From Archangiaceae bacterium (GTDB taxonomy: Bacteria > Myxococcota > Myxococcia > Myxococcales > Myxococcaceae), in NCBI GenBank assembly GCA_016714225.1, contig JADJNS010000008.1:310001-374000 (forward strand): 64,000 nucleotides of DNA. Direction: 5' to 3'. The position numbers and the translations under genes are program-made. The notes below the pieces were generated by a model that was not told the origin of the DNA, ran no database searches, and saw only the letters and a list, made by a program, of their open reading frames with translations. Shown here piece after piece: positions 51,626 through 60,373 of the stretch (positions are counted from its first letter, which is position 1; every line of letters starts with the position of its first letter).

Positions 51626-52291
51626 TCAGCGCCCCGCGACCGCTTCGTCCAACCCGAGCCGGCGGTGCAGCAGCGCGTGCAGCCCGTAGATCACCGGGGT
51701 GAGCACCACCGCGATGACGATCTTCAGCAGGTAGTTGACCGCCGCCATCTTCAGCAGCACGTCGGCGGGGAACACGCCCCAGAAGGCGATCGTGGTCACC
51801 ACGAAGGTGTCGACCAGCTGCGATACCAGCGTCGACCCGGTCGATCTCGCCCAGATGAACCGCTGCCCGGTCGCCTTCTTGATGGCGTGAAAGAGGGTGA
51901 TGTCGAGCATCTGGCCGATCAGGTACGCCACCATCGACGCCAAGAAGATGCGGTTCGCACCTCCGAACACCACGTCGAACGTCTCCTGGGGAATCGGCGA
52001 GAACGAGGCCGCGGGTATCTGCCGGGCCAGCCAGATGATCGAGAAGGCGAGGAGCGCCATCCAGAAGCCGACGAAGGTGATCGATCTCGCCCCGCGCACT
52101 CCGTAGAACTCGTTGATCACGTCGGTCAGCACGAACGTGATGGGGAACCACATCGCCCCGCACGAGACGGTCGCTTCTCCGATCACCGGCAGCTGCAGCA
52201 CGAACAGCTTCGAGCCGATGGTGTCGCCGATCAGCAGCGCGGTGATGAACACCCCGGCCAGGTACAGATACACCGTCTGCTTCAAGGGCAT
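51626..52291 (-). CDS. VUT/YhhQ-type queuosine precursor transporter
   Basis: The 221-residue membrane protein has about six hydrophobic helices and matches the vitamin-uptake-transporter family (IGDTIGSKLFVL, FVLTDVINEFYG, LIGQMLDITLFHAIKK). The closest known role is import of 7-deazaguanine precursors of queuosine. ATG 52291 is used; GTG 52318 is an alternative. It is divergent from grpE. Confidence 0.88.
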   Translation of the reverse strand: MPLKQTVYLYLAGVFITALLIGDTIGSKLFVLQLPVIGEATVSCGAMWFPITFVLTDVINEFYGVRGARSITFVGFWMALLAFSIIWLARQIPAASFSPIPQETFDVVFGGANRIFLASMVAYLIGQMLDITLFHAIKKATGQRFIWARSTGSTLVSQLVDTFVVTTIAFWGVFPADVLLKMAAVNYLLKIVIAVVLTPVIYGLHALLHRRLGLDEAVAGR

Positions 52292-52377
52292 CGGCGCGTC
52301 GTCGGGCAGGCCGCTCACCGCTCGCCCTCTACCACTGGGGCACTCTTGCGCGCCCGATTTCAGCGCCCTTGGCCGGG

Positions 52378-52405
52378 TTGACAGGCCCCCCTTCGCGCTT
52401 AGGTT
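52378..52405 (+). promoter_or_regulatory. Sigma-70-type promoter of grpE
   Basis: TTGACA (52378-52383), a 16-base spacer, and TAGGTT (52400-52405) form a good sigma-70-like promoter. Initiation about 7 bases downstream would fall at about 52412, only a few bases before the ATG at 52415, so the message could be leaderless. Confidence 0.6.
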
Positions 52406-52414
52406 CAAGCAGCG

Positions 52415-52906
52415 ATGAACGACGAGGGTGCCCCGGTTGATCTGGTTGCCGAGCTGGAAACGGCGCGGAAGCGAATTGACGAGCTGGCGCGCGCGTACCA
52501 GGCCCTCGAACGAGATCGCGATGATTTCAAGAAACGCCTGCAGCGAGAGCGAGACCGGCTGATCGACGTCGAGCGCGGCGAGGTCGCCTTGTCGCTGCTC
52601 GAGGCCATCGACGATCTCGATCTGGCGCTGGCCGAAGCCGATGACACTCCGCTGGCGCGTGGCGTTCGCGTGATTCGCGAGAACCTGCTCAAGAAGGCCG
52701 AGCAGCTGGGCATCGAGCGGGTGCCGCTCTTGGGCAAGACGTTCGACCCCACCGTGGCCGAGGCCGCCGATCTCGAGGTCACTCCCGAGGCCGAGAAAGA
52801 CAACCTGGTCACCGCCGAGCTGCGCGCCGCGTACCGGCTCAAAGATCGGGTGGTGCGCCCGGCGCGGGTGAAGGTCGCCCGCTACGTGAAGGCCGCCCAG
52901 GCCTGA
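52415..52906 (+). CDS. grpE: GrpE nucleotide-exchange factor
   Basis: The product is 163 residues. A long N-terminal helix (AELETARKRIDELARAYQALERDRDDFKKRLQRERDRL) is followed by a four-helix bundle and small beta domain. It releases ADP from DnaK. The typical FxxxDFxxFR is partially replaced, so this is a somewhat divergent GrpE. No ribosome site precedes the ATG. It is followed by an HtrA-family gene after 23 bases. Confidence 0.88.
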   Translation: MNDEGAPVDLVAELETARKRIDELARAYQALERDRDDFKKRLQRERDRLIDVERGEVALSLLEAIDDLDLALAEADDTPLARGVRVIRENLLKKAEQLGIERVPLLGKTFDPTVAEAADLEVTPEAEKDNLVTAELRAAYRLKDRVVRPARVKVARYVKAAQA

Positions 52907-52929
52907 GCCTGATGCGGTAAGACCTCCGC

Positions 52930-54288
52930 GTGCTGCTGCTCGCGCTGGCGCTGATCACCGCTGCCTCTACCGACGACGAGGTGACGAAGTGGGCCGCCGA
53001 CAAGGTGCGCGCCCACAAGGCGGCGCTGAGCGCGAGGCCGGTCGCCGTCGACGGTGGCAGCGCGCTGTTTCGCGAGCGCGCGCCGCTGCTGCCGCGCTTC
53101 GACCCGCCCAGCTCGCTGGCGCCGCTGGTGAAGGCGGTGCGGCCGGGCGTGGTGAACCTCTCGACCAGCAACGGCGGCTCGGCGCGCTCGTTGGGCTCGG
53201 GCTTCATCATCAGCCCCGACGGCCTGGTGGTGACCAACAACCACGTCATCGAGCGGGCCCAGTCGATTCGGGTGCGGCTGGCCGATGGCCGTGAGCTCGA
53301 CGCGGCGCTGGTGGGGAGAGACCCCTCGACCGATCTGGCGCTGCTGCGGCTGCAGGGGTCGGGCGCGGTGGCGCTGCCCACCGTGTACCTGGGCGACTCT
53401 GATCTGCTCGAGGTGGGCGACTGGGTGGTGGCCATCGGCAACCCCTTCGGCCTCGACACCTCGGTGACCCACGGCATCATCTCGGCGCGCGAGCGGGTCA
53501 TCGGGGTGGGGCCGTTCGACGACTTCATTCAGACCAACGCCCTCATCAACCCCGGCAACTCGGGCGGGCCGATGTTCAACATGCGCGGCGAGGTGGTGGG
53601 GGTGTGCACCGCGATCGTCACCCAGGCGCAGGGCATCGGCTTCGCGCTGCCCATCAACCTGGTGAAAGATCTCTTGCCCAACCTGCTCGAGAACGGGCGC
53701 GCCGAGCGGGGCTGGCTCGGGGTGAACATTCAAGAGGTCGACGACGCCACCGGCAAGGCCGCGGTGGTGATCGACGCGTTCAAAGACTCTCCCGCGGCGA
53801 AGGCCGGGCTGCAGAGCGGCGACCGGGTGATGGCGGTGGGGGGCAAGCAGGTGGTCTCGTACCTTCAGCTGCTGCGGCGCATCGCGCTGCTGGCGCCCGG
53901 CACCACGGTGAAGATCACCGTGAAGCGCGAGGGCAGGCTGATCGACACCCAGGCCACGCTGGTCGAGCGGCCCTCGGTCGACGCGCTCAAGGCCATGGTG
54001 GGGGCAGGGCGCATCGACGCGCTGGGCATGGTGGTGCGCGAGCTCACCCCCGAGGCCGCGCGGCAGCTGGGCAGCGAGCTGGGCCTGCTGGTTGCGGCGG
54101 TGATCCCCGGCGGCCCTTCAGAGATGGCCGGCCTGCAGAGCGGAGACGTGATCCTCGAGGTTCAGAAGCAGCGCGTGATGGACCTGAAGGCCCTCAAGGC
54201 CGCGCTCGATGCCGGCACCGAGCCCACCGTGCTGGTGAAGTACCGCCGCGGAGAGTCGTCGCAGTACGTGGTGATTCGCCGCGGCTGA
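52930..54288 (+). CDS. HtrA/DegP-type serine protease, second copy
   Basis: The product is 452 residues. The catalytic triad is H105 (TNNHVI), D135 (TDLALL) and S211 (NPGNSGGP), and two PDZ domains follow (about 255-345 and 375-450). The start is GTG 52930 with a signal-like leader (LLLALALITAAS). It lies 23 bases after grpE, so an operon of chaperone cofactor plus protease is likely. It ends 4 bases from the convergent gene. Confidence 0.92.
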   Translation: MLLLALALITAASTDDEVTKWAADKVRAHKAALSARPVAVDGGSALFRERAPLLPRFDPPSSLAPLVKAVRPGVVNLSTSNGGSARSLGSGFIISPDGLVVTNNHVIERAQSIRVRLADGRELDAALVGRDPSTDLALLRLQGSGAVALPTVYLGDSDLLEVGDWVVAIGNPFGLDTSVTHGIISARERVIGVGPFDDFIQTNALINPGNSGGPMFNMRGEVVGVCTAIVTQAQGIGFALPINLVKDLLPNLLENGRAERGWLGVNIQEVDDATGKAAVVIDAFKDSPAAKAGLQSGDRVMAVGGKQVVSYLQLLRRIALLAPGTTVKITVKREGRLIDTQATLVERPSVDALKAMVGAGRIDALGMVVRELTPEAARQLGSELGLLVAAVIPGGPSEMAGLQSGDVILEVQKQRVMDLKALKAALDAGTEPTVLVKYRRGESSQYVVIRRG

Positions 54289-54292
54289 AACT

Positions 54293-54901
54293 TCACTTCG
54301 CGACGTACAGCCCGATCTGCTCGCCGGTGCGGCCGACCGACACCAGAATCGCGTCGATCTTCGCCTTCACCCCGATCATCTTCTCTTTGCTGCCCTTCTT
54401 GGGCAGCGACCACGTGCCCTGCGGCGAGAACACCACCTGCAGCCGCAGCGTCTTCATCGCCACCATGCGCTGCACCGACTGCGCGTTGCCGCCTTCGCTC
54501 ACCGTGCCCTTGAGCGTCATGAAGGGCATCACCGGGTTGCCGTTCGCGTCGGTGTGGGTGGGCGCGCCGCCGGTGATCGCCGAGTTCGACGCGGGGAAGA
54601 AGGGGGTCAGGTTCAGGGTGAACGTCTGCGAGCCCGGGTCGTACGTGCCCATCGAGAGGTTCGACACCGAGTCTTCGGTGATGATCATGTAGAACTTCTT
54701 CGCGTTGGCCGCGGTGCGAAACGCCTCTGTGTTCTTCTTGCAGTCGGCGTCGGTGCCGCAGTCGCCCACGTACTTGTCGAGGAAGTTGCCCAGCCCTTCG
54801 ATCGCCTCGGCCGAGTCGCGCAGCTTCGCGAACTTCGGGTCCACATCGGCTGATGCAGCTGCTGCCCAGACAACACTCGCGATGACAACTGCTCGAAACA
54901 T
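54293..54901 (-). CDS. Secreted protein of unknown function
   Basis: The product is 202 residues with a signal peptide (FRAVVIASVVWAAAASA). It has a single Cys pair (CGTDADC) and otherwise a mixed alpha/beta pattern. I do not recognise the family. The ribosome site GGAGG precedes the ATG by 5 bases. It is divergent from the PilZ gene at 54969 and convergent with htrA. Confidence 0.75.
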   Translation of the reverse strand: MFRAVVIASVVWAAAASADVDPKFAKLRDSAEAIEGLGNFLDKYVGDCGTDADCKKNTEAFRTAANAKKFYMIITEDSVSNLSMGTYDPGSQTFTLNLTPFFPASNSAITGGAPTHTDANGNPVMPFMTLKGTVSEGGNAQSVQRMVAMKTLRLQVVFSPQGTWSLPKKGSKEKMIGVKAKIDAILVSVGRTGEQIGLYVAK

Positions 54902-54925
54902 CAGGCCTCCAGGTGTGGCATTGGG

Positions 54926-54954
54926 TAGATAATTTGCCTACATCAGACTACCAA
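54926..54954 (-). promoter_or_regulatory. Candidate promoter of the 54901 gene
   Basis: On the minus strand TTGGTA (54954-54949), a 17-base spacer, and TATCTA (54931-54926) give a plausible sigma-70-like promoter. The -10 box ends 24 bases before the start codon and is followed by the GGAGG site. The same A+T-rich patch probably also serves the divergent PilZ gene. Confidence 0.4.
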
Positions 54955-54968
54955 GTGACGATTCGCCC

Positions 54969-55304
54969 ATGGACCGACGGCAGAACCTGCGCTTCGACAA
55001 AGTCTTCACCGTGTACCTCACCACGCAGGACGGCATGACGCGCGGGGTGGCAAGAAACATCAGCTCGACCGGTCTGTTCATCGAGACGCGCGAGCCCTTG
55101 CCGCTGGGCGGCCGGGTGAAGGTGACCTTCACCAGCGAAGACAGCACCGAGATGACCTGCCTGTGCGAGGTGCGGTACCAGGTGGCGCTCAACTACGGCG
55201 GAGAAGGCGAGGGCTCTCGCGGCGTCGGCCTGCGCATCGTCGCCTATGAGACCAAGGAAGATCATCCGCTCCTGCTTGTCGACCGAGAGCGCGTGATGCA
55301 CTGA
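54969..55304 (+). CDS. Small single-domain PilZ protein
   Basis: The product is 111 residues, nearly all one PilZ domain (RRQNLRFDKVFTVYLTT, ARNISSTGLFIET, GSRGVGLRIV). The Arg-rich N-terminus fits the c-di-GMP-binding motif only loosely. It could act as a soluble c-di-GMP adaptor. A perfect hairpin lies 11 bases after the stop. Confidence 0.87.
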   Translation: MDRRQNLRFDKVFTVYLTTQDGMTRGVARNISSTGLFIETREPLPLGGRVKVTFTSEDSTEMTCLCEVRYQVALNYGGEGEGSRGVGLRIVAYETKEDHPLLLVDRERVMH

Positions 55305-55315
55305 CCCTGTCGGAC

Positions 55316-55341
55316 GTGCGGCGGACACTACTCCGCCGCAC
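55316..55341 (+). terminator. Perfect 10-bp hairpin, candidate terminator
   Basis: GTGCGGCGGA, a 6-base loop, and TCCGCCGCAC form a perfect stem directly after the PilZ gene. There is no T-run, so it is at most a weak intrinsic terminator or an RNA-stabilising stem. Further stems follow at 55354-55365, 55366-55399 and 55447-55463. Confidence 0.45.
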
Positions 55342-55517
55342 CATCGCTTCAAACGCTCGTGAGCGCGCCCCTGAAGGCAGCCACGCCACGTCAGGGGCGG
55401 GCGAGACCCGAGCGATGCGAGGCGGAAGCGAGGAGCGCGCGGAGCGGCCGTCGTGTGGCCGTGAGCACGCACCGCACGCTTCCAACGAAGCAGCGCGAAG
55501 GGTATCGGCCGCACCCG

Positions 55518-57080
55518 CTATTGCGAGAATCCCTCTAGGAGGTAGTGGGCCTCGATGCGCTTGAGCGCCAGACACATCGCGGCGGCGCGCGAGTCCATCG
55601 TCTGGCCGGTGCAGTACCGACGGCTGTCGTGCATGTCGGTCTTGCGCGGGGTGTTCTTCGCGATGTCGCGAATGATGCGGTAGTTGCGCTTCAGCGCGAA
55701 CTCGAGCCGCTTGTTCACCTCGGCCTCGGTCCACACCTCCATGCGCTTGTTCTGGATCCACTCGTAGTAGCTGACGGTCACGCCGCCGGCGTTGGCGATG
55801 ATGTCGGGGATCATGTCGATGCCCCGCTTCGCCAGCACCCGATCGGCCTCGGGCGTGGTGGGGCCGTTCGCGCCCTCGGCGATCAGCTTCACCTTCAGCT
55901 TCTCGGCGATCTCGGCGGTGATCTCACCGCCCAGCGCGGCCGGCATGCAGAAGTCGGCCTGCACCTCCCAGAAGTCCTTCTTCGAGATGGTCTGCGCGCC
56001 CGGGAAGCCCGCCACCGTCTTCTTCAGGTTCTTCGGGTTGTCGTGCACGTACTGCATCAGCGCCGAGGCATCGATGCCGTCGGGGTTGAAGATGGTGCCG
56101 TCGGCGTCGTTCACCGCGAGCAGCCGCGCGCCCATGCCCTGCAGAATCTCGGCGCCGTGCGAGCCGACGTTGCCGAAGCCCTGCACGGTGAAGGTCTTGC
56201 CCCGCAGGCTCTCGCCGCGATCGAGGTAGTAGTCCTCGATGCAGTAGGCCACGCCCTGGCCGGTGGCGCGCACGCGGCCTTCGCTGCCGCCGATGCGCAC
56301 GTCTTTGCCGGTGACGATGCCGCGCTGGTTGTGCCGCTCGTGCTCGCCGTCAGAGTACTGGCGCAGGAACAGCGCCATGATCTCTCCGTTGGTGCCCACG
56401 TCGGGAGCGGGAATGTCGATGTTCGGCCCGATCAGCGGCTTCAGCTTGTACATGAAGCGCAGCGAGATCTGCTGCAGCTCCTCGCGCCCCAGCGAGCGCG
56501 GGTCGAGCTGAATGCCGCCCTTGCCGCCGCCGAACGGAACCTCGGCGATCGCCGTCTTCCACGTCATCTCGGCGGCCAGCGCCTTGAACAGGTCGAGCGA
56601 GACCTCGCGGTGGTAGCGAATGCCGCCCTTGTACGGGCCGCGCGCCTGGTTGTGCTGCACCCGGTACGCCTTGAACCGCGCCGACTCGCCCGGCACCAGC
56701 TGGTACACGTTGCCGTCGGGCAGCCGCAGATGACCCTTGCGAATGTTCACGTCGCTGCCCAGCAGCGCCTTGCCGTTGAGAATGATCTTCCCGTCGGCGA
56801 GCGGCTCGAAGCCGAACTGATCGCGCACCGCCGAGACCGGCAGATCGGCGAACGACTTGGCCTGCTCGGGCGCCAGCGGCACCAGGCGATCTTTGAGCCG
56901 CGTGGTGACGTAGAAGATGTGCTCGTAGTCGGGCTCCTCGAGCTCGAGCCGCACCCGCTTGTCGAGCCCGATCAGCTCGGCCGCCCGGTGAAAAATCTCC
57001 ATCGCCTCGGTGTAGAGGGTCTTGCGCGGACTCTCGGGCACCGGGGCCCGCATGAAGTTCTTCTCGTCGGTCGCTGGCAT
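55518..57080 (-). CDS. Glutamate dehydrogenase family enzyme
   Basis: The 520-residue Glu/Leu/Phe/Val dehydrogenase has the substrate loop GPYKGGIRYH and the lysine segment VPFGGGKGG, then a Rossmann domain (VQGFGNVGSHGAEILQ) and ANAGGVTVSYYEWIQN. It interconverts glutamate and 2-oxoglutarate with NAD(P). The N-terminal 40-60 residues are longer than in the shortest bacterial forms. ATG 57080 is used; ATG 57092 is possible. Confidence 0.93.
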   Translation of the reverse strand: MPATDEKNFMRAPVPESPRKTLYTEAMEIFHRAAELIGLDKRVRLELEEPDYEHIFYVTTRLKDRLVPLAPEQAKSFADLPVSAVRDQFGFEPLADGKIILNGKALLGSDVNIRKGHLRLPDGNVYQLVPGESARFKAYRVQHNQARGPYKGGIRYHREVSLDLFKALAAEMTWKTAIAEVPFGGGKGGIQLDPRSLGREELQQISLRFMYKLKPLIGPNIDIPAPDVGTNGEIMALFLRQYSDGEHERHNQRGIVTGKDVRIGGSEGRVRATGQGVAYCIEDYYLDRGESLRGKTFTVQGFGNVGSHGAEILQGMGARLLAVNDADGTIFNPDGIDASALMQYVHDNPKNLKKTVAGFPGAQTISKKDFWEVQADFCMPAALGGEITAEIAEKLKVKLIAEGANGPTTPEADRVLAKRGIDMIPDIIANAGGVTVSYYEWIQNKRMEVWTEAEVNKRLEFALKRNYRIIRDIAKNTPRKTDMHDSRRYCTGQTMDSRAAAMCLALKRIEAHYLLEGFSQ

Positions 57081-57155
57081 GGCCCGGCTCATTAACTGAG
57101 GGCCATGAGGCCCGAAAGCCAAAAGCCACGCCGCGCCGCGTCAGCTCCATCGGAC

Positions 57156-57677
57156 CTACTTATCGAACAGACGACCGAGCAGCTCGGCCAGGCCCAGCCG
57201 CCGCCCGAAGGGGCTGCCCTCGACGTGCTCTCCGGTCACCGTCTTGCTCGGCGCGCACGCGCCGCAGGTGACGCCGTCGCCCTGGTCGAGGCTGAAGGTG
57301 CGGTGGCAGATGACGCACTCGAACATCGGCGGGGGCTTGAGCGTGGCCTCGTCGGCGCCCAGCTCTTGAAACGAGACCGCGGGCAGCGCCTCGGCCTTGA
57401 GGTGCACGCCCCGGCACCTCACGCAGGCGGCCGCCTCGGCGTGGGTCAGCTTCGCCTCGTACAGCGGCACCCGGCACACCGGGCACTGCGCCTGCAGCTC
57501 GGCGGCGCTCAGCTCGAGGTGCAGGTCGGTGCCGGAGGTGGCCTCGGCTTCTCCGGCGTCGAACCACACCGCCTTGCACTTCGGGCAGCGATCGAGCCAC
57601 ACGCGCCTGCTGTGCGCGTCTTTCATGTACGGCACCCGCAGCATCGCCGAGCCGCAGTCTGCGCACTGCCGGGACAT
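57156..57677 (-). CDS. Zinc-ribbon protein with several CxxC pairs
   Basis: The product is 173 residues from ATG 57677. It carries four or five CxxC knuckles (CADCG, CPKC, CPVC, CVRC, CVIC/CGAC) in a TFIIB-type zinc-ribbon layout and no other domain. It probably binds nucleic acid or protein. Its start lies only 3 bases downstream of a tRNA gene on the same strand, so its message probably comes from the tRNA promoter and is released by 3' processing. Confidence 0.82.
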   Translation of the reverse strand: MSRQCADCGSAMLRVPYMKDAHSRRVWLDRCPKCKAVWFDAGEAEATSGTDLHLELSAAELQAQCPVCRVPLYEAKLTHAEAAACVRCRGVHLKAEALPAVSFQELGADEATLKPPPMFECVICHRTFSLDQGDGVTCGACAPSKTVTGEHVEGSPFGRRLGLAELLGRLFDK

Positions 57678-57680
57678 CAG

Positions 57681-57752
57681 AGCCGACACCCGGGATTGAA
57701 CCGGGGACCTACTGATTACGAATCAGTTGCTCTGCCGCTGAGCTATGTCGGC
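57681..57752 (-). tRNA. tRNA-Thr (anticodon CGT)
   Basis: The 72-nucleotide cloverleaf has acceptor GCCGACA/TGTCGGC, D arm GCTCAGCGGCAGAGC, anticodon stem ACTGA/TCAGT with loop TTCGTAA (anticodon CGT), and T arm CCCGG-TTCAATC-CCGGG. Discriminator is U; CCA is not encoded. It reads the ACG codon. Confidence 0.96.
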
Positions 57753-57806
57753 TGATTCGCGCCGGGAAGTAGCACACCGAACGCCGAGCGCAACAGGGTC
57801 AATGTC

Positions 57807-58451
57807 ATGCGCCTGCGCGTGCCCGAAGTCGAGCTGAGAACGCATCACCTGCGCATGCTCCGCACCGGGGCGGTGCTGCTGTTGGGCAGCGTGGTGGTGG
57901 GCATCGGAGCCCCGATGATCTCGACGTACCTGGGGCTCTTCTCTGCGGCCGCCGTCGCCGGGCTGGTGGTCGCGCTCGGCCTGCTGCGCCGCGCGTGGCG
58001 CGAGCTCAACATTGCCGGCGCGCTCGACGTCGAGGTCGCCGACGGCGGCAAGCTGACCGTGAGGCGCGAGGGGGCCGCCCCGCACCTGGTCGCGCAGCCG
58101 GCGCTCGGCGGGCAGGCGTTCGCCGATCACCTGCAGGTGCTGGTGGCCACGCCCGGCGGCAACCCGTACCCGCTCGAGCTGCCGCTCACCGGCCCCGCGC
58201 GGCAGCTGTTCTTGAAGGCGCTCGCGGTGCCCCTGCCAGAGCGCCCCCAGTTCGCCCGCCAGCTGCTGCTGGTGTTCACCCTCGTGCCGGGCGCGGTGAT
58301 GGTGCTGTACGTCGGGTGGCGGGTGCTGGTGCTCGGCCTCGCCGCGGGCGGGGTGGCCGCCCTGCAGCAGCTGCCGCCTTCGTTGGGTCTGACCGCGCTG
58401 CTCGGGGTGGCGCTGCTCGGGCTCTTCGTGCGCGCCCTGCGATCGCGCTGA
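57807..58451 (+). CDS. Four-helix membrane protein of unknown function
   Basis: The product is 214 residues. Two N-terminal hydrophobic helices (about 20-40 and 44-62) enclose a short loop, then a 70-residue soluble beta-type domain (LDVEVADGGKLTVRREG...), then two more helices near the C-terminus. No catalytic motif is visible. It ends 5 bases from a convergent gene. Confidence 0.72.
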   Translation: MRLRVPEVELRTHHLRMLRTGAVLLLGSVVVGIGAPMISTYLGLFSAAAVAGLVVALGLLRRAWRELNIAGALDVEVADGGKLTVRREGAAPHLVAQPALGGQAFADHLQVLVATPGGNPYPLELPLTGPARQLFLKALAVPLPERPQFARQLLLVFTLVPGAVMVLYVGWRVLVLGLAAGGVAALQQLPPSLGLTALLGVALLGLFVRALRSR

Positions 58452-58456
58452 CGCCT

Positions 58457-60370
58457 CTAGTCGCAGGGGGCTTCGGCCGCTGCGTCGCCCGGCACCACCG
58501 CTCGGCCGGTCGCCACCCAGCTCTTCAAGAAGCAGCGGTACTGATGCTGGGGGCCTTCGAGCTGGTAGATGACCTCGTGCGCGTCGAGCACGCCGTCGCC
58601 GCGGTGCTGCACCACCACGTGCCCCTCGGCCGGCAGCGTCACGGTGCGAGCGCCCGAGAGCTGCAGCAGTGGATCGAGCGGCAGCTGGTCGGCGAGCTCG
58701 GCGTCGGCGCCGTCGTCGAAGGCCGGGCCGGCGAGGTCGAGCCTCAGCGGCAGGCTCAGCGCGTTGGCGATGCGCGGCAAGATGTAGTGGTCGACGATGC
58801 CCTGCTCCATCAGCACCGGCGTCGATCGCAAGGCCGGCGCGTACACCTGCGCGTCGCTGACCTCGGCCGCCCACTGCACCAGCGTCACCAGCGGGTCGAA
58901 GGCGGTCATGCTGCCGGCCGGCTCTTCGGCCAGCACCTCGGCGAAGGGCTTCACCGCCACGGGCTTTCGTTTGTAGATCAGGTTCTCGACCCAGCTCGCG
59001 CCCGCGCCCGAGAGAATCACCGCCTTGAACCCGGGCGCATTGGCGACCCCGAGCGGGAGAATGCTGGCGCCCATCGAGTGGCCCCAGATGGCGAGGTGCG
59101 CCAGGTCGACCCGCGCCTGGGCGGGGCTCGCGCCGGGGCAGTCGGAGACGTCGGCGGTCAGTCCCGCGATGATGCTCGGGTGCAGGGTGAGCTCGAGCGC
59201 CGCCTGGCGCAGGTTGTCGCGCAGCGCGGGCAGGTTGGTGAGGTTGAAGTAGAGAAGGTCTTCGTCGCCGTGGGTGAGGTTGCGCGCGCCCCACAGCGGC
59301 CCGTCGAGCGTGAGCCCGGCGAAGCCGGCGCGCGCGAAGTGCATCGCGGGCCCGCTGCCGGCTCCCGAGGTGAGGCCCCCGTCGGCGCCCCACACCCCGC
59401 GCTCGTAGAGCGCGCGCTCTCCGCCCGCACCGGTGCCGATGAAGTCGACCAGCGGCCAGCCGGCGGCCGGCATCGCCGCGCGCGGAACGGTGAGAATCGC
59501 CCGCGCCTCTTCGTAGCGATCGGGGCCGGCGTCGGGCGACGACGGCCAGGTGCCTCCGGCGGTGGAGTAGGGCGGGGCGCCGCGCTGGTAGTTGGGCAGC
59601 TTCACCGTGCTCTCGTAGACGCAGTAGTCGGCGAAGAGCTGGGTGCGGGCGAAGGGGCGCTCGAAGCCAGGCGTGGGCAGCCCGGCCGCGGCGGCGGCGA
59701 AGGCCGCCAGCTCGTCGGTGGGCCGCCCGGTGGTGAACACCGCGAGCCCGGCCAGCTCGCTCGCGTCTCCCAGCGCTCTGGCGGCCTCGACGTACGCGGT
59801 GAGCGTCGAGGTGCCCGCGGCGATCTCGGCCAGGGTCTGTGACACGCCCAGCTTCGGCTCGGCGAGCGTGCGCTTCACCACCGCCGCGTAGCGGGTGGCG
59901 GGCGCGAGCGGCACGCCCTGCAGCGGCAGCAGCACCAGGTGGTTCGCGGTGCCGTAGGGCCCCGAGCTCACCTGAAAGGAGACCTCGAACGGGTAGCGCT
60001 TGCCGGTGCCCAGCTCGACGAGCTGCACCGGGCTCGACGGCTCGACGCTCTGCGCCAGGGTCGGCAGCCGGGCCGGGTCGATGGCGTCGGTGAGCGCGAA
60101 GAAGATGGCCCCGGTGGTGGCGAAGCCGTTCGAGCGCGCCGCGATGGCGCGCACCTGCCCGACCAGCGCCACGTTGCGCGTGGGCAGCCGGGTCAGATCG
60201 ATTCGCCCGCCGCCGACCAGCTCGTCGCTGGGAAACGGAGCGTCCCAGAAGTCGGCGCGCTCGAACGACATCTTCACCTGCGTGCCGTCGATGGCCTGGG
60301 GCGGGTGGGAGCAGGCGGCGGCGAGCAGCCACGGCAGCACGACCACCGCGCGGCGAAGCACGTCGCCCAC
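58457..60370 (-). CDS. Lipoprotein alpha/beta hydrolase
   Basis: The product is 637 residues. A lipobox LAAAC (C20) is followed by an Ig-like N-terminal part (about 30-220), then an alpha/beta-hydrolase domain with nucleophile S432 in GHSMG and candidate catalytic His in the segment AEGHVVVQHRG near the C-terminus. The large size and N-terminal domain suggest an extracellular esterase or lipase of unknown substrate. It lies 3 bases after the VCBS lipoprotein gene, so the two form an operon. Confidence 0.85.
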   Translation of the reverse strand: MGDVLRRAVVVLPWLLAAACSHPPQAIDGTQVKMSFERADFWDAPFPSDELVGGGRIDLTRLPTRNVALVGQVRAIAARSNGFATTGAIFFALTDAIDPARLPTLAQSVEPSSPVQLVELGTGKRYPFEVSFQVSSGPYGTANHLVLLPLQGVPLAPATRYAAVVKRTLAEPKLGVSQTLAEIAAGTSTLTAYVEAARALGDASELAGLAVFTTGRPTDELAAFAAAAAGLPTPGFERPFARTQLFADYCVYESTVKLPNYQRGAPPYSTAGGTWPSSPDAGPDRYEEARAILTVPRAAMPAAGWPLVDFIGTGAGGERALYERGVWGADGGLTSGAGSGPAMHFARAGFAGLTLDGPLWGARNLTHGDEDLLYFNLTNLPALRDNLRQAALELTLHPSIIAGLTADVSDCPGASPAQARVDLAHLAIWGHSMGASILPLGVANAPGFKAVILSGAGASWVENLIYKRKPVAVKPFAEVLAEEPAGSMTAFDPLVTLVQWAAEVSDAQVYAPALRSTPVLMEQGIVDHYILPRIANALSLPLRLDLAGPAFDDGADAELADQLPLDPLLQLSGARTVTLPAEGHVVVQHRGDGVLDAHEVIYQLEGPQHQYRCFLKSWVATGRAVVPGDAAAEAPCD

Positions 60371-60373
60371 CGC

